This document shows positions 34,183 to 42,193 of a stretch of DNA of 64,000 nt, piece after piece (position 1 is the stretch's first letter; every line of letters begins with the position of its first letter). The notes beneath the pieces were generated by a model that saw nothing but the letters and a program-made list of their open reading frames with translations, had not been told where the DNA came from and did no database searches. This DNA is from Streptomyces sp. Je 1-332 (GTDB lineage: Bacteria > Actinomycetota > Actinomycetes > Streptomycetales > Streptomycetaceae): NCBI RefSeq assembly GCF_040730185.1, contig NZ_CP160402.1, forward strand, positions 1,426,001 through 1,490,000. Direction: 5' to 3'. The position numbers and the translations under genes are program-made.

Positions 34183-35169
34183 TCACCCCCGGGAGGACGC
34201 CGCCCCCGCCCGAGTGAGCGACAGCAGATCCCGCGCGGGCCCCGAGGGCCGATGCCCCGTCGGCCACACAGCCCGTAGGGCCCTGCGCAGCCGAACCCCC
34301 TCCAGGGGGATGGCCACCAGGCGCCGAGCCGACAACTCCTCCCCCACCGCGAGCTCACTCAGCACCGCGGGCCCGGCCCCACTCACCGCGGACGCCTTCA
34401 CCGCCGTGGTGGACGACAGCTCGATCAGCGGGCGCGCGAGACCCCCCAGGGCCGCGTCGAGGACCTGCCGCGTCCCCGAACCCTCCTCCCGGAGAATCAG
34501 CGGCGTAGCCGCCAACTCCCCCGCTCCCAGCGGCTTTCCGCGCCGCGCCCAGGCGTGGCCCGGCGCCGTGACGACGATCAGGCTGTCGTGGGCGATGACC
34601 GCGGAGTCCAGGCCGGTCGGCACGGCGAGCCCCTCGACGAAGCCGAGGTCCGCCTCCCCCGCGAGCAGCCGCTCCGCGACGGCGGTGGAGTTGCCGGCCG
34701 TCAACGACACCGCCGTGTCCGGCCGTTGCGTGCGCAGCGCGATCAGCCACCCCGGCAGCAGATACTCGGCGATGGTCATGCTGGCCGCGACGCGGAGCCG
34801 TGAGTCCCGCCGGTCCCGCAACGCCTGCGCGCCCGCGTCGAACGCCTCCGCGGCCTCCACGATCCGCCGCGCCCAGTCCGTGACGAGCGCCCCCGCGTCC
34901 GTGAGCCGGGAGCCGCGCGGCGAGCGGTCGACCAGCGCGACGCCGAGCTGCCGCTCCATCGACCGGATGCGGCTGCTCGCGGCGGGCTGTGTGATGCCCA
35001 GGTCCTTCGCGGCCCGCCCCAGGCTGCCGAGCCGTGCCACGGCGAGCAGCAGCTCGAGCGCCCCGAGGTCCGGCACCCGATGTGCGAGCGGCTGCGCACC
35101 CGGTGACGTATGCGGATCGGACGCACCGGACACACTGGACACACCGACAGGACCGGAAGGCTTACTCAT
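34183..35169 (-). CDS. LysR-family transcriptional regulator
   Basis: A 328-residue protein with the LysR helix-turn-helix at about residues 35-95 (GSLGRAAKDLGITQPAASSR, IRSMERQLGVALVDRS). A periplasmic-binding-protein-like effector domain (about 125-320) includes LTAGNSTAVAERLLAGEADLG. It belongs to the CysB/CbbR-like group, which commonly responds to small organic anions. It is divergent from a TDT-family transporter, its likely target. An N-terminal extension of about 30 residues is poorly conserved, so the true start may be later. Confidence 0.9.
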   Translation of the reverse strand: MSKPSGPVGVSSVSGASDPHTSPGAQPLAHRVPDLGALELLLAVARLGSLGRAAKDLGITQPAASSRIRSMERQLGVALVDRSPRGSRLTDAGALVTDWARRIVEAAEAFDAGAQALRDRRDSRLRVAASMTIAEYLLPGWLIALRTQRPDTAVSLTAGNSTAVAERLLAGEADLGFVEGLAVPTGLDSAVIAHDSLIVVTAPGHAWARRGKPLGAGELAATPLILREEGSGTRQVLDAALGGLARPLIELSSTTAVKASAVSGAGPAVLSELAVGEELSARRLVAIPLEGVRLRRALRAVWPTGHRPSGPARDLLSLTRAGAASSRG

Positions 35170-35239
35170 AAGGCCAGGTTATGCCCTCATACGAAGATGA
35201 CTCCTGGTGGGGGCCCCGCCGAACGGCGACCGTGGACGC

Positions 35240-36427
35240 ATGGTCACCGTCGCCCACCAGCAGGCACCTCCGAGAACCCCCGCGATCCCCCTCACCCCAG
35301 CCCCGGCCCCTGCCCCCGCCCTCTCCACCCGCCACCTCGGCCCGAACTGGTACGCCTCCGTCATGGGCACGGCGATCATCGGCGGCGCGGGCGCGACCCT
35401 GCCGGTCCACCTCCCCGGCCTGCGGACCGCCTGCACCGCGGTCTGGGCGTTCTCCCTGCTGATGCTGGCCGCGCTGCTCGCCGCCCGGACCCTGCACTGG
35501 ATCCACCACCGTGACCAGGCCCGCGCCCACCTCCTCGACCCGGCCATCGCCCCCTTCTACGGCTGCCTCTCCATGGCACTGCTCGCGGTCGGCGGCGGCG
35601 CGCTCCTCGTGGGCGAGGACTGGATCGGGACGGGCGCGGCGGTCGCACTCGACGCCGTGCTCTTCACCGCCGGTACGGTCATCGGCCTCGCGGCGGCGGT
35701 GGCGATCCCGTACCTGATGGTGGTGAAGCACCGTGTGGAGCCGGGCCAGGCGTCGCCGGTCTGGCTGCTGCCCGTGGTGGCGCCCATGGTGTCCGCCGCG
35801 CTCGGCCCCCTTCTCGTACCGCATCTCCCGGCGGGACAGCCCCAGGAGACGCTTCTCTTCGCCTGCGTCGCGATGTTCGGCCTGAGCCTGCTCGCCACCC
35901 TGGTGATGCTGCCGATGATCTTCGCCAGGCTGCTCACCGGCGGCCCCTTCCCCCTCGCGCTCACTCCCACGCTGTTCCTGGTGCTCGGCCCGCTGGGCCA
36001 GTCGACGACCGCCGTGAACAAGTTCGCCGACACCGCCGCCACGGGCGTCGTCCCCGCCCCGTACGACCAGGGCTTCGCCGTCTTCGCCGTGCTCTACGGC
36101 GTCCCGGTGATGGGCTTCGCCCTGCTGTGGCTGGCTCTCGCGGGCGCGATGGTGGTGCGGGCCCGGCGTCGGGGCATGGGCTTCGCGATGACCTGGTGGG
36201 CGTTCACGTTCCCCGTCGGTACCTGCGTCACCGGCGCCGAGGGTCTGGGCAAGCACACCGGACTCGCGGTCTACGACTGGCTGGCGGTCGCCCTGTACGC
36301 CTTCCTGGTGGCCGCCTGGGCGGTGGCACTCGTCCAGACCCTGCGCGGGCTCCTCAACCGCACGCTGCTCGCAGCGCCCTGCCGAGCACAGCCGGCGCCT
36401 CAGCGAGGGACGGTCCGTACCACGTGA
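35240..36427 (+). CDS. TDT-family transporter (TehA/malate-type), 395 aa
   Basis: About ten membrane helices, starting with NWYASVMGTAIIGGAGATLP, the typical N-terminal signature of the tellurite-resistance/dicarboxylate transporter family. ALDAVLFTAGTVIGLAAAVA and LVLGPLGQSTTAVNKF are typical inner segments. It may export C4-dicarboxylates, sulfite or another anion, and the substrate is not resolved. It is divergent from a LysR regulator. The 3' end overlaps the 3' end of the BtuF-like gene by 74 bp, antisense. The start is uncertain. Confidence 0.87.
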   Translation: MVTVAHQQAPPRTPAIPLTPAPAPAPALSTRHLGPNWYASVMGTAIIGGAGATLPVHLPGLRTACTAVWAFSLLMLAALLAARTLHWIHHRDQARAHLLDPAIAPFYGCLSMALLAVGGGALLVGEDWIGTGAAVALDAVLFTAGTVIGLAAAVAIPYLMVVKHRVEPGQASPVWLLPVVAPMVSAALGPLLVPHLPAGQPQETLLFACVAMFGLSLLATLVMLPMIFARLLTGGPFPLALTPTLFLVLGPLGQSTTAVNKFADTAATGVVPAPYDQGFAVFAVLYGVPVMGFALLWLALAGAMVVRARRRGMGFAMTWWAFTFPVGTCVTGAEGLGKHTGLAVYDWLAVALYAFLVAAWAVALVQTLRGLLNRTLLAAPCRAQPAPQRGTVRTT

Positions 36428-37121
36428 GGTGGCGGCCGCTGACGAGCGCCGCCGGGGCCGTGAACTCCTCGGGGCCGTCCTCGCGGGTGAAGCGGTAGGG
36501 CTCGTCGGGCAGGATCACGACGTCCGGGCCCACGGCCCGCAGTTCATCGAGCGTGACCCGCGGATATCGCTCGGCGTGCGTCGCGTACGCGTTGTCGACG
36601 CCGAGGCGCCGCAGCAGGTCCCCGGCGAACGTGTCGCGGCCCAGGACCATCCAGGGGCGCCGCCAGATGGGGATCACCGCCCTCAACCGGGCTTCGGGAG
36701 GCGGCAGTTGCCCCCACGCCGACTCCGCCTCCTCCAGCCACTTCGGCCGCCCCGCCCCGCAGGCGGCGAGCACCCGGGTCAGCTCGCGGAAGGCGCCCGG
36801 CAGATCACGTACTTCCGTGACGAGCACCTGGAGCCCGGCCGCCCGCAGCGCCGCGAGGTCGGGCGCGCGGTTCTCCTCTTCGTTGGCGATCACCAGATCC
36901 GGGGCGAGGCCGATGATCCCGCGCACGTCAGGGTTCTTCGTACCGCCGACGCGGACGACGTCCAGGTCCTCCGGATGGCTGCACCACTCCGTGGCCCCCA
37001 CCAGCGCTCCCGGCACGCTCACCGCGACTGCCTCGGTCAGCGAGGGCACCAGCGAGACGACCCGCACTCCTTGAGCTCCCCGCACTCCTCGAGCTCCCCG
37101 TACTCCCCGTACTCCGGCCAC
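36354..37121 (-). CDS. BtuF-like helical-backbone metal-receptor protein, no signal peptide
   Basis: The two-lobed periplasmic-binding fold is recognised by VVSLVPSLTEAVAV, then GTKNPDVRGIIGLAPDLVIANEEEN and LGVDNAYATHAERYPRVTLDELRAVGPDVV. These are the features of cobalamin- or siderophore-binding components. No lipobox or signal peptide is seen, so it may be cytoplasmic, unlike true BtuF. The N-terminal GVRGVRGARGVRG repeats come from a GGAGTACGG-type DNA repeat, and an alternative GTG start lies at 37067 with GGAG upstream. No ABC permease or ATPase is adjacent. Its last 74 bp overlap the TDT gene. Confidence 0.8.
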   Translation of the reverse strand: MAGVRGVRGARGVRGAQGVRVVSLVPSLTEAVAVSVPGALVGATEWCSHPEDLDVVRVGGTKNPDVRGIIGLAPDLVIANEEENRAPDLAALRAAGLQVLVTEVRDLPGAFRELTRVLAACGAGRPKWLEEAESAWGQLPPPEARLRAVIPIWRRPWMVLGRDTFAGDLLRRLGVDNAYATHAERYPRVTLDELRAVGPDVVILPDEPYRFTREDGPEEFTAPAALVSGRHLTWYGPSLAEAPAVLGRALRAACG

Positions 37122-37138
37122 CGTGCGATCCCCTCATC

Positions 37139-37717
37139 TCAGCGCCGCGAGCCGTCCAGTGCTTCGATGTGATCGGCCACGGCCACGACGAGCACCTGGC
37201 TGTCCGGCACCGTCGCCCGCCACCGGTGGCGCACCCCTCCGGTCAGATACAGGCTGTCGCCGCGCCCGAGGCGGTACGCCCTGCCCTCCGCCTCGACCTC
37301 GACGGCGCCGCCCACCACGTACATCAACTCGTCGTTCCGGTGCTGGAACTCGCGTCCCTCGTCGTGGTCGCCGGTGAACTCGACGGCGTGCAGCTGATGA
37401 TGACCACGCACCAGATTGCGTACGCGGGCGTCGTCGTCCGGCGGCGAACCCTCGCCGTCGCCCTCATCGGCGCGCATCAGGTCGACCGTGCACGCGGGGT
37501 CGGCGGCGGCCAGCAGTTCGACGTCGGTCGTCAGAAGGGCGTCGGCGACGCGCTGCAGGGAGCGCCTGCTGGGCCGCGCCCGCTCGTTCTCGACCTGGCT
37601 CAGGAAGGGCACCGAGAGACCGCTGCGCTCGGCCACCACGGCGAGGGTGAGCTCCAGCTGCCGGCGGCGGCGCCGCACGGCCGAGCCCACCCGGAGGGTT
37701 TCCTTCTGCTCGTCCAT
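37139..37717 (-). CDS. XRE-cupin transcriptional regulator
   Basis: A 192-residue protein with an XRE helix-turn-helix at about residues 10-70 (VVAERSGLSVPFLSQVENER) and a C-terminal cupin barrel (EFQHRNDELMYVVGGAVEVE, then GDSLYLTGGVRHRWRA). This group regulates amino-acid, polyamine or antibiotic-related genes, with the cupin as ligand sensor. It runs 17 bp upstream of the BtuF-like gene on the same strand, so they may be co-transcribed. Confidence 0.9.
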   Translation of the reverse strand: MDEQKETLRVGSAVRRRRRQLELTLAVVAERSGLSVPFLSQVENERARPSRRSLQRVADALLTTDVELLAAADPACTVDLMRADEGDGEGSPPDDDARVRNLVRGHHQLHAVEFTGDHDEGREFQHRNDELMYVVGGAVEVEAEGRAYRLGRGDSLYLTGGVRHRWRATVPDSQVLVVAVADHIEALDGSRR

Positions 37718-37822
37718 CGCCTCGGCTCCCTTCTGCGCGTCGGTCCACTCTCAACCCTGTGGGGTTTTCTGCACCCTACGCATGTTCGCCAAACGGTTCT
37801 GCCCCGTTGCGAGGACCGCCAC

Positions 37823-38809
37823 CTACAGCTTGTGCCAGTAGACGAGCTGCCCCGCCTCGCCCGCGGCCGCTCCCTGCGCCGGTATGAACAGGCTGACCAG
37901 CAACGCGGGCCTGCCCCGCGGGTCGGTGACGAGGGTCGCCGAGGGGTTGGCGAAGGCTCGGCTTCCGCCGTGCGTGGAGATGGCGAGCCGGTCGGCCCGG
38001 CCGCTCACGGGGTCGTAGGCGTAGGTCCGCCAGCTCCCGAAGTCGCCCCGCCGCCGCTGTCCCTCCACGAGGAGCATCCGCTGCCCGGCGAGTTCGACCG
38101 GTGTCCGGTCCCCGAGGTTTCCGCCGTTGCCCCAGTTCTGCAGGGCGCGGTCGAGCCGCCGGTCCGGCGTCGCGTGCCAGTCGCGGAACCCGGTGAGGGT
38201 GGCGCGCAGCTGGCGGTCGGTGTCGCAGTCGGCGCGGTAGTGCCCGGTCAGCTCGATGGTGTTCCCGCGTGCTTCGGTGATGCTGGGCGTGCCCTCGGCG
38301 CACCGCGAGAGGGTGCGCGGCGCGTCGAAGGAGCGTGACGCGCGCCCGTCGAGCAGCGCGGTCCGGTCGGCGTAGGCACGCACGGCGATGTGGTTCTTCG
38401 GGTCCTTCTCGTACGCGAGGACGTACCCGCCGCGCCCGTCGTCGGCGAGCGACGCCTGGTGGGTGCCGGGCCCGAAGTCGTGGCGGCGGTGCCAGTGCCG
38501 CAGATCGGTGGAGGTGGCGACGGCCGCGTGGAAGCGGCCGTCGTTCAGAAGCGTGTGGTAGACGGCCAGATAGCCGCCGTCGGGGCCTTGCGCGATCTGC
38601 GCGGCGTCCATGGTGCGGCCGGTGTGGTCCCGGGTGTCGTAGCGGTGGCCGTCGGCGGCGGTGACGTCCTCGGCGAGCGCGGCGAGGCGGGCGGTGCCCA
38701 CGGAGGCGGGGCCGGAACGCGCGCCGGCCAGGTGCGCCAGAAGCAGGCAGGCGGCGAGGGCCAGAGCCACGGCGAGGCAGAGGACGGTGCGGGACACACG
38801 GACATGCAC
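37823..38809 (-). CDS. Secreted or membrane-anchored beta-propeller-like protein
   Basis: A hydrophobic N-terminal segment (TVLCLAVALALAACLLLAHL) precedes about 290 residues with repeated motifs such as QIAQGPDGGYLAVYHTLL, FHAAVATSTDLRHWHRRHDF and DDGRGGYVLAYEKD. These are the pattern of five-bladed propellers of glycoside hydrolase 43/sialidase type. No catalytic set is certain. It likely works outside the cell on a polymer or is a structural lectin. The start is unclear: several GTG codons precede the helix, none with a good Shine-Dalgarno. 38809 is a choice of convenience. Confidence 0.65.
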   Translation of the reverse strand: MHVRVSRTVLCLAVALALAACLLLAHLAGARSGPASVGTARLAALAEDVTAADGHRYDTRDHTGRTMDAAQIAQGPDGGYLAVYHTLLNDGRFHAAVATSTDLRHWHRRHDFGPGTHQASLADDGRGGYVLAYEKDPKNHIAVRAYADRTALLDGRASRSFDAPRTLSRCAEGTPSITEARGNTIELTGHYRADCDTDRQLRATLTGFRDWHATPDRRLDRALQNWGNGGNLGDRTPVELAGQRMLLVEGQRRRGDFGSWRTYAYDPVSGRADRLAISTHGGSRAFANPSATLVTDPRGRPALLVSLFIPAQGAAAGEAGQLVYWHKL

Positions 38810-39000
38810 GGAGGACACAGGGGGCACGGAGGGCACGGAGGGGCACTTACGTTCGAGCAGCGGGGAGGCTGCCCAGCCTAGGGAGCGGGGGCGGCCCCTG
38901 GAACGCCCCGGAGGGTGGCCTTGCCCACAGCGCGGGCGCCGGGCACGCGGTCGGCCACACCTGCTCGACGTGGCCGACCCGCGCACCTACCAGGCACGGG

Positions 39001-39543
39001 TCACCTGACCCGCACGTAATAGGCCTTCGCCTTCTTGCGGCACTGCGCGCGCTCCGCCTTGGTCTTGTGCGGCTGGGCGGCGCACTGCCGGTTCATGTCG
39101 AAGAGGAACGCCTTGTCCACGCGCCGCTCGTGCGTCGAGCCCGCGAACGCCTTCTTGCCGATCAACTGCTTGTAGTTCCGGTACCCGAAGTCGTGCCGCG
39201 CGCAGGAGAGGCGGAAGTCGAAGCCGCCCGGCTTGTCGGCGAGGCGCGTGCAGAAGTCCGTGTCCCACCGGAAGTTCCAGCGGTCGGCCCCCTGCTCGGC
39301 GAGCTTGCGCGTCGTGCGCCAGTCCGTGACGCTCCCCTCCGAGGAGCGGGTCAGCTCGTACAGCCGCCGTAGCTTGCTCGGGCCCCCGGCCGCGCTGGAG
39401 CCGGCCGCCGCCGACTGCGTGCCGGCGGCTGTGGACGCCGACGCTCCCGGACCGGGTTCGGGCGTGGCCGTCGCCACGCCCGAACCCGCCACCAGGGCTC
39501 CCGCCGCAGCCAGTGACGCGACGGTGATCCTCGTGATGACCAT
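39001..39543 (-). CDS. Secreted phospholipase A2
   Basis: The 180-residue precursor has a signal peptide (residues 1-27, ending ATATP) and a Ser/Ala-rich linker, then a prokaryotic PLA2 domain. The active-site motif CARHDFGYRNY contains H117 and D118 and the disulphide cysteine. The other cysteines are in TDFCTRL, NRQCAA and AQCRKK. It hydrolyses the sn-2 ester of phospholipids, probably with Ca2+. GGGGGAC lies at the Shine-Dalgarno position. It faces the divergent-side accessory genes and is monocistronic. Confidence 0.9.
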   Translation of the reverse strand: MVITRITVASLAAAGALVAGSGVATATPEPGPGASASTAAGTQSAAAGSSAAGGPSKLRRLYELTRSSEGSVTDWRTTRKLAEQGADRWNFRWDTDFCTRLADKPGGFDFRLSCARHDFGYRNYKQLIGKKAFAGSTHERRVDKAFLFDMNRQCAAQPHKTKAERAQCRKKAKAYYVRVR

Positions 39544-39653
39544 GCTGTTGTCCCCCGTTCATAGGTCCTGCTCAGCCAGGGCAGGAGCGTATGAATCCCG
39601 GGGAACAATTTCATAGTGAATCTTTGTGCACTGCCCTTTGGTGCAAGGAACCC

Positions 39654-40016
39654 TCAGTGCGGGAAATCCTGGTCCGGGCACAGCAGGCCGTGGTGGACGA
39701 TGGCGAGCACGACGGCGTCCAGACGGCTCCTGAGGCCCAGCTTCTCGACGATGCGCGCGACATGAGCCTTCACCGTGCGCTCCGCTATCCCCAGCTGCCG
39801 GGCAAGGACGGGATTGGGCAGCCCGGCCCCCAGGAGCAGCAGCACCTCCCGCTCCCGGACCGTCAGATCACTGACGTGCGGCGGCTCGACGGCCGAGTGG
39901 AGCGCGGAGCGGCACGGACAGTGGGGCTCCGTCGCCTCGAAGGACTCCGGCGTCTTCAGCGATTCGCTCCACAGGTGGTCCTGCTCCGTGTTCTGAATCG
40001 TCACTGCGATGGTCAC
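39654..40016 (-). CDS. Stand-alone LuxR-type HTH regulator, 120 aa
   Basis: The second half is a complete LuxR helix-turn-helix: LTVREREVLLLLGAGLPNPV, then ARQLGIAERTVKAHVARIVEKLG. The first 45 residues contain no receiver domain and carry two cysteines (HCPC). Such short regulators act without phosphorylation in streptomycetes. The target is unknown. The GTG start has a GGGGAAG run immediately before it, and starting at the second GTG would shorten it by four residues. Confidence 0.85.
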   Translation of the reverse strand: MTIAVTIQNTEQDHLWSESLKTPESFEATEPHCPCRSALHSAVEPPHVSDLTVREREVLLLLGAGLPNPVLARQLGIAERTVKAHVARIVEKLGLRSRLDAVVLAIVHHGLLCPDQDFPH

Positions 40017-40093
40017 CTTCCCCGTTCCCCGTTGTAATCACTCTCAACAGCGACTCTAGGGCAAGGAGTTCGCATTAGTGAGTCAGTTACGTC

Positions 40094-40485
40094 ATGTCTC
40101 ATGTGGTCCGTCGCGTGCGGCATCATGACGGCGTGACCAACGACCTCGCGCGCCGTCTCGTACCCGACGAACTCTGGGAACTCACAGCCCCGTTACTGCC
40201 GCCTTTCGCCCCACGCACCCAGGGCGGCGGCACCGCCCCGCGCGACGAACGCGCCGTGTTCACGTCGGTGGTGTACGTACTGACGAGCGGCTGCCCCTGG
40301 CGGTCGACACCCTCGGCGTTCGGCGTCCCGCCCGCGACAGCGCACCGCCGGTTCACCGCATGGACCGAAGCTGACCTGTGGCGACGCCTGCGTGCCGCCG
40401 CGAGCGGGACCGATGTCGAACCGACCTGGGTGGCGATCGTCGCCGAGGCCGCGGTGCGGCGGTCCGGGATGACCACATGAGACAT
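40094..40485. mobile_element. 392-bp MITE-like derivative of an IS5-type element
   Basis: Terminal inverted repeats of 15 perfect bases: ATGTCTCATGTGGTC at 40094-40108 and its complement at 40471-40485. Between them is the N-terminal part of a transposase gene, and the DDE catalytic region is absent. This is an internally deleted IS that could still be moved by a full-length relative. No target duplication is obvious. Confidence 0.75.
40133..40480 (+). pseudogene. Truncated IS5-family transposase (N-terminal DUF4096 part)
   Basis: The 115-residue frame has the N-terminal segment of IS5-type transposases: VPDELWELTAPLLPPFAPR, then FTSVVYVLTSGCPWRSTP and TAHRRFTAWTEADLWRRL. After about residue 90 homology ends, the sequence runs to a stop inside the right inverted repeat, and no catalytic Asp/Glu triad remains. 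It cannot be an active transposase. It may be a DNA-binding fragment. Confidence 0.8.
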
Positions 40486-40799
40486 CGGCTCGGCGGACAT
40501 CCGTTACATGATCAGGACCCGCTTCCGCCTGCCGGAACAGACCTACTTGAGGTGGGTCTGAGGTTGCCGTACGACCGCCGGACCACACCTCCCGGGAAAT
40601 GGCCACCAAGGATGTGAAATCGTGCCATCCCACCCAAAGTGCTGACTTTGCTATTACGCCTTCCGCATTGCGAAAGCGACTCACAGAAATCTTCGCTGCT
40701 TCCCTTTTAGGCAATGCCCTTTCGGTCAATACCGAGAGCCGTTGGCACGTAATACCTTGTGGCCGGTCATTCAGATCCCGTCCGAGAGGAGATCGCCGA
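40486..40799. other. 314-bp intergenic region of lower GC upstream of the secreted-protein genes
   Basis: No gene is supported. The right half is clearly less GC-rich than its surroundings, and includes a small hairpin (arms 40719-40726 and 40731-40738) and TAATACC, a possible -10 region, at about 40,750. It probably contains the promoter of the 40800 gene. Confidence 0.5.
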
Positions 40800-41279
40800 A
40801 TGCGCAGGAACCATGGCCGGATGACGGCCGTCGCAGCGCTTTCCACCGTGGCCGTGCTCGCCGGCGGTGTCGCCCAGGCTCAGACCGCGCCGGGCCCGGC
40901 CACGAAGACCACGGCCGCCACGAAGGCCCCCACGGCGACCGCCAAGGCCAAGAAGTGCAAGGTCGCCAGGAAGCTGTACCACCCGGCGAGGACCACGGTC
41001 GTGGTCGGCAACGTCGAGGTGCACTGCTCGAAGGCGTCCAAGGTCCGCAAGGTCAACAACGTGGTGACGCTGTACCGCAACGGCCGCCAGGTCGACAAGG
41101 TCAGCCTCCCCGGCCCCAAGGGCAAGCGCTACGCCTACGCCCAGACGTCGGCAGAGATGTCGGGCACCCGCTGCCAGACCTGGAAGCTCAAGGTCTGGAC
41201 GGTCGCCTTCAACAGCCAGGGCAACGCCGTGTACGAGTTCGCGAAGACCTCCAAGGCGAAGAAGATCTGTCCGCGCTGA
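40800..41279 (+). CDS. Small secreted basic protein 1, 159 aa
   Basis: A signal peptide (MTAVAALSTVAVLAGGVAQAQ) is followed by an Ala/Thr/Lys linker and a compact domain with four cysteines (KKCKVARKLY, VHCSKASK, TRCQTWKLK, KKICPR). The mature protein is strongly cationic. I recognise no family. GAGGAG precedes the ATG by eight bases. It is the first of three adjacent genes for secreted, Lys-rich proteins, spaced 44 and 7 bp apart, so they probably form an operon. Confidence 0.75.
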   Translation: MRRNHGRMTAVAALSTVAVLAGGVAQAQTAPGPATKTTAATKAPTATAKAKKCKVARKLYHPARTTVVVGNVEVHCSKASKVRKVNNVVTLYRNGRQVDKVSLPGPKGKRYAYAQTSAEMSGTRCQTWKLKVWTVAFNSQGNAVYEFAKTSKAKKICPR

Positions 41280-41323
41280 CCCTGCGTCCACCACCAGGTC
41301 AGCCGCATCACGGGGAAGGAAAC

Positions 41324-41737
41324 ATGCTCACTCACCAGCACCGCGTACGCCTCGGCGTGTGCGCGGCGGTCGTGGCCGGAGCGGCGCTCATGCCGCTGGC
41401 CGGCAGCAGCGCGTCCGCACAGGAGGACACCAAGCCGGCCGCCACCAAGGCCGCCGCCCAGGGGTTCCACTCCAAGAAGGGCCTCAAGAGCTGCTCGAAG
41501 CGCGGGGAGACGGTCTTCGTCTCCATCAAGGCGGCCCTCAAGTACCGCTTCACGTGGAAGAGCCCGGGCGGCAAGCTGCACTCCCAGCAGTACTGGAACG
41601 CGAGCGACGGCACCATCGGCATCCGCAAGATGCCGACCTGGCGCAAGGACGTCTACTGGAAGGTCACCGCGCTGCCGGGCAAGGACACGAAGACGCTGGT
41701 GAAGGTGTACGCGTACTGCAGCAAGACGGGACTGTGA
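41324..41737 (+). CDS. Small secreted basic protein 2, 137 aa
   Basis: A signal peptide (VCAAVVAGAALMPLAGSSAS) leads to a mature protein of about 105 residues with two cysteines (LKSCSKRGE and YAYCSKTG) and aromatic-rich strands (ALKYRFTWKSPGG, KDVYWKVTALPG). No family is recognised. The layout, signal peptide then beta-rich basic domain bounded by two cysteines, resembles protein 3. GGGGAAGGAAAC lies before the ATG. Confidence 0.75.
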   Translation: MLTHQHRVRLGVCAAVVAGAALMPLAGSSASAQEDTKPAATKAAAQGFHSKKGLKSCSKRGETVFVSIKAALKYRFTWKSPGGKLHSQQYWNASDGTIGIRKMPTWRKDVYWKVTALPGKDTKTLVKVYAYCSKTGL

Positions 41738-41744
41738 TCCGGAC

Positions 41745-42101
41745 ATGAAGAAGCAGCTCACCACGGTCGTGCTCGCCGCCTGCGCGGCCGCCGCCCTGCT
41801 CCCCGGCTCGGCCGCCCACGCCACCGAGTCCGAGAGCGGCACCAAGCGCTGCGGCAAGGGCCAGCAGGTCATCATCTCGTCCTTCGCCGGCGGCCGCGTG
41901 ATCCACAAGTTCAAGACCCCGGGCAGCGGTCACCACGTCTACACCCACGACTTCGGCAACACCCAGGGCTACCTGTTCGCGGTCCGCTACACGCCGACCG
42001 GCAAGCGCGCGGTCACGTACAAGATCACCGCGAAGGACGTACCCGGCAAGGTCAAGGACGCCTTCGTCCAGAAGAAGAACCTTCTGTGCAAGAAGTTCTG
42101 A
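41745..42101 (+). CDS. Small secreted basic protein 3, 118 aa
   Basis: A signal peptide (LTTVVLAACAAAALLPGSAAHA) leads to about 90 residues bounded by two cysteines (KRCGKGQQ and LLCKKF). Between them are strands FAGGRVIHKFKTPG and YLFAVRYTPTGKRAVTYKITA. It resembles protein 2 in length and cysteine placement. No family is recognised. It begins 7 bp after protein 2 and is followed by a strong terminator. A secreted beta-barrel or inhibitor-like function is possible but unproven. Confidence 0.75.
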   Translation: MKKQLTTVVLAACAAAALLPGSAAHATESESGTKRCGKGQQVIISSFAGGRVIHKFKTPGSGHHVYTHDFGNTQGYLFAVRYTPTGKRAVTYKITAKDVPGKVKDAFVQKKNLLCKKF

Positions 42102-42138
42102 CGTAGCGCCGGGGGTCCCAAGGGCGCCCGGACACGAC

Positions 42139-42175
42139 GGAGCCCCGCCACCGATGCACTCGGTGGCGGGGCTCC
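42139..42175. terminator. Bidirectional terminator between the secreted trio and opuA
   Basis: Perfect 16-base arms (GGAGCCCCGCCACCGA and complement) enclose TGCAC. It is between two convergent genes, so it probably serves both. Confidence 0.88.
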
Positions 42176-42193
42176 ATGCGTAACGCCGAGCCG

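Noticed and set aside
37823..38986. Extending the propeller-like protein to a start at 38986.
   Set aside because: The extra 60 residues are Arg/Pro-rich with no signal-peptide logic. The membrane segment fits a start near 38809.
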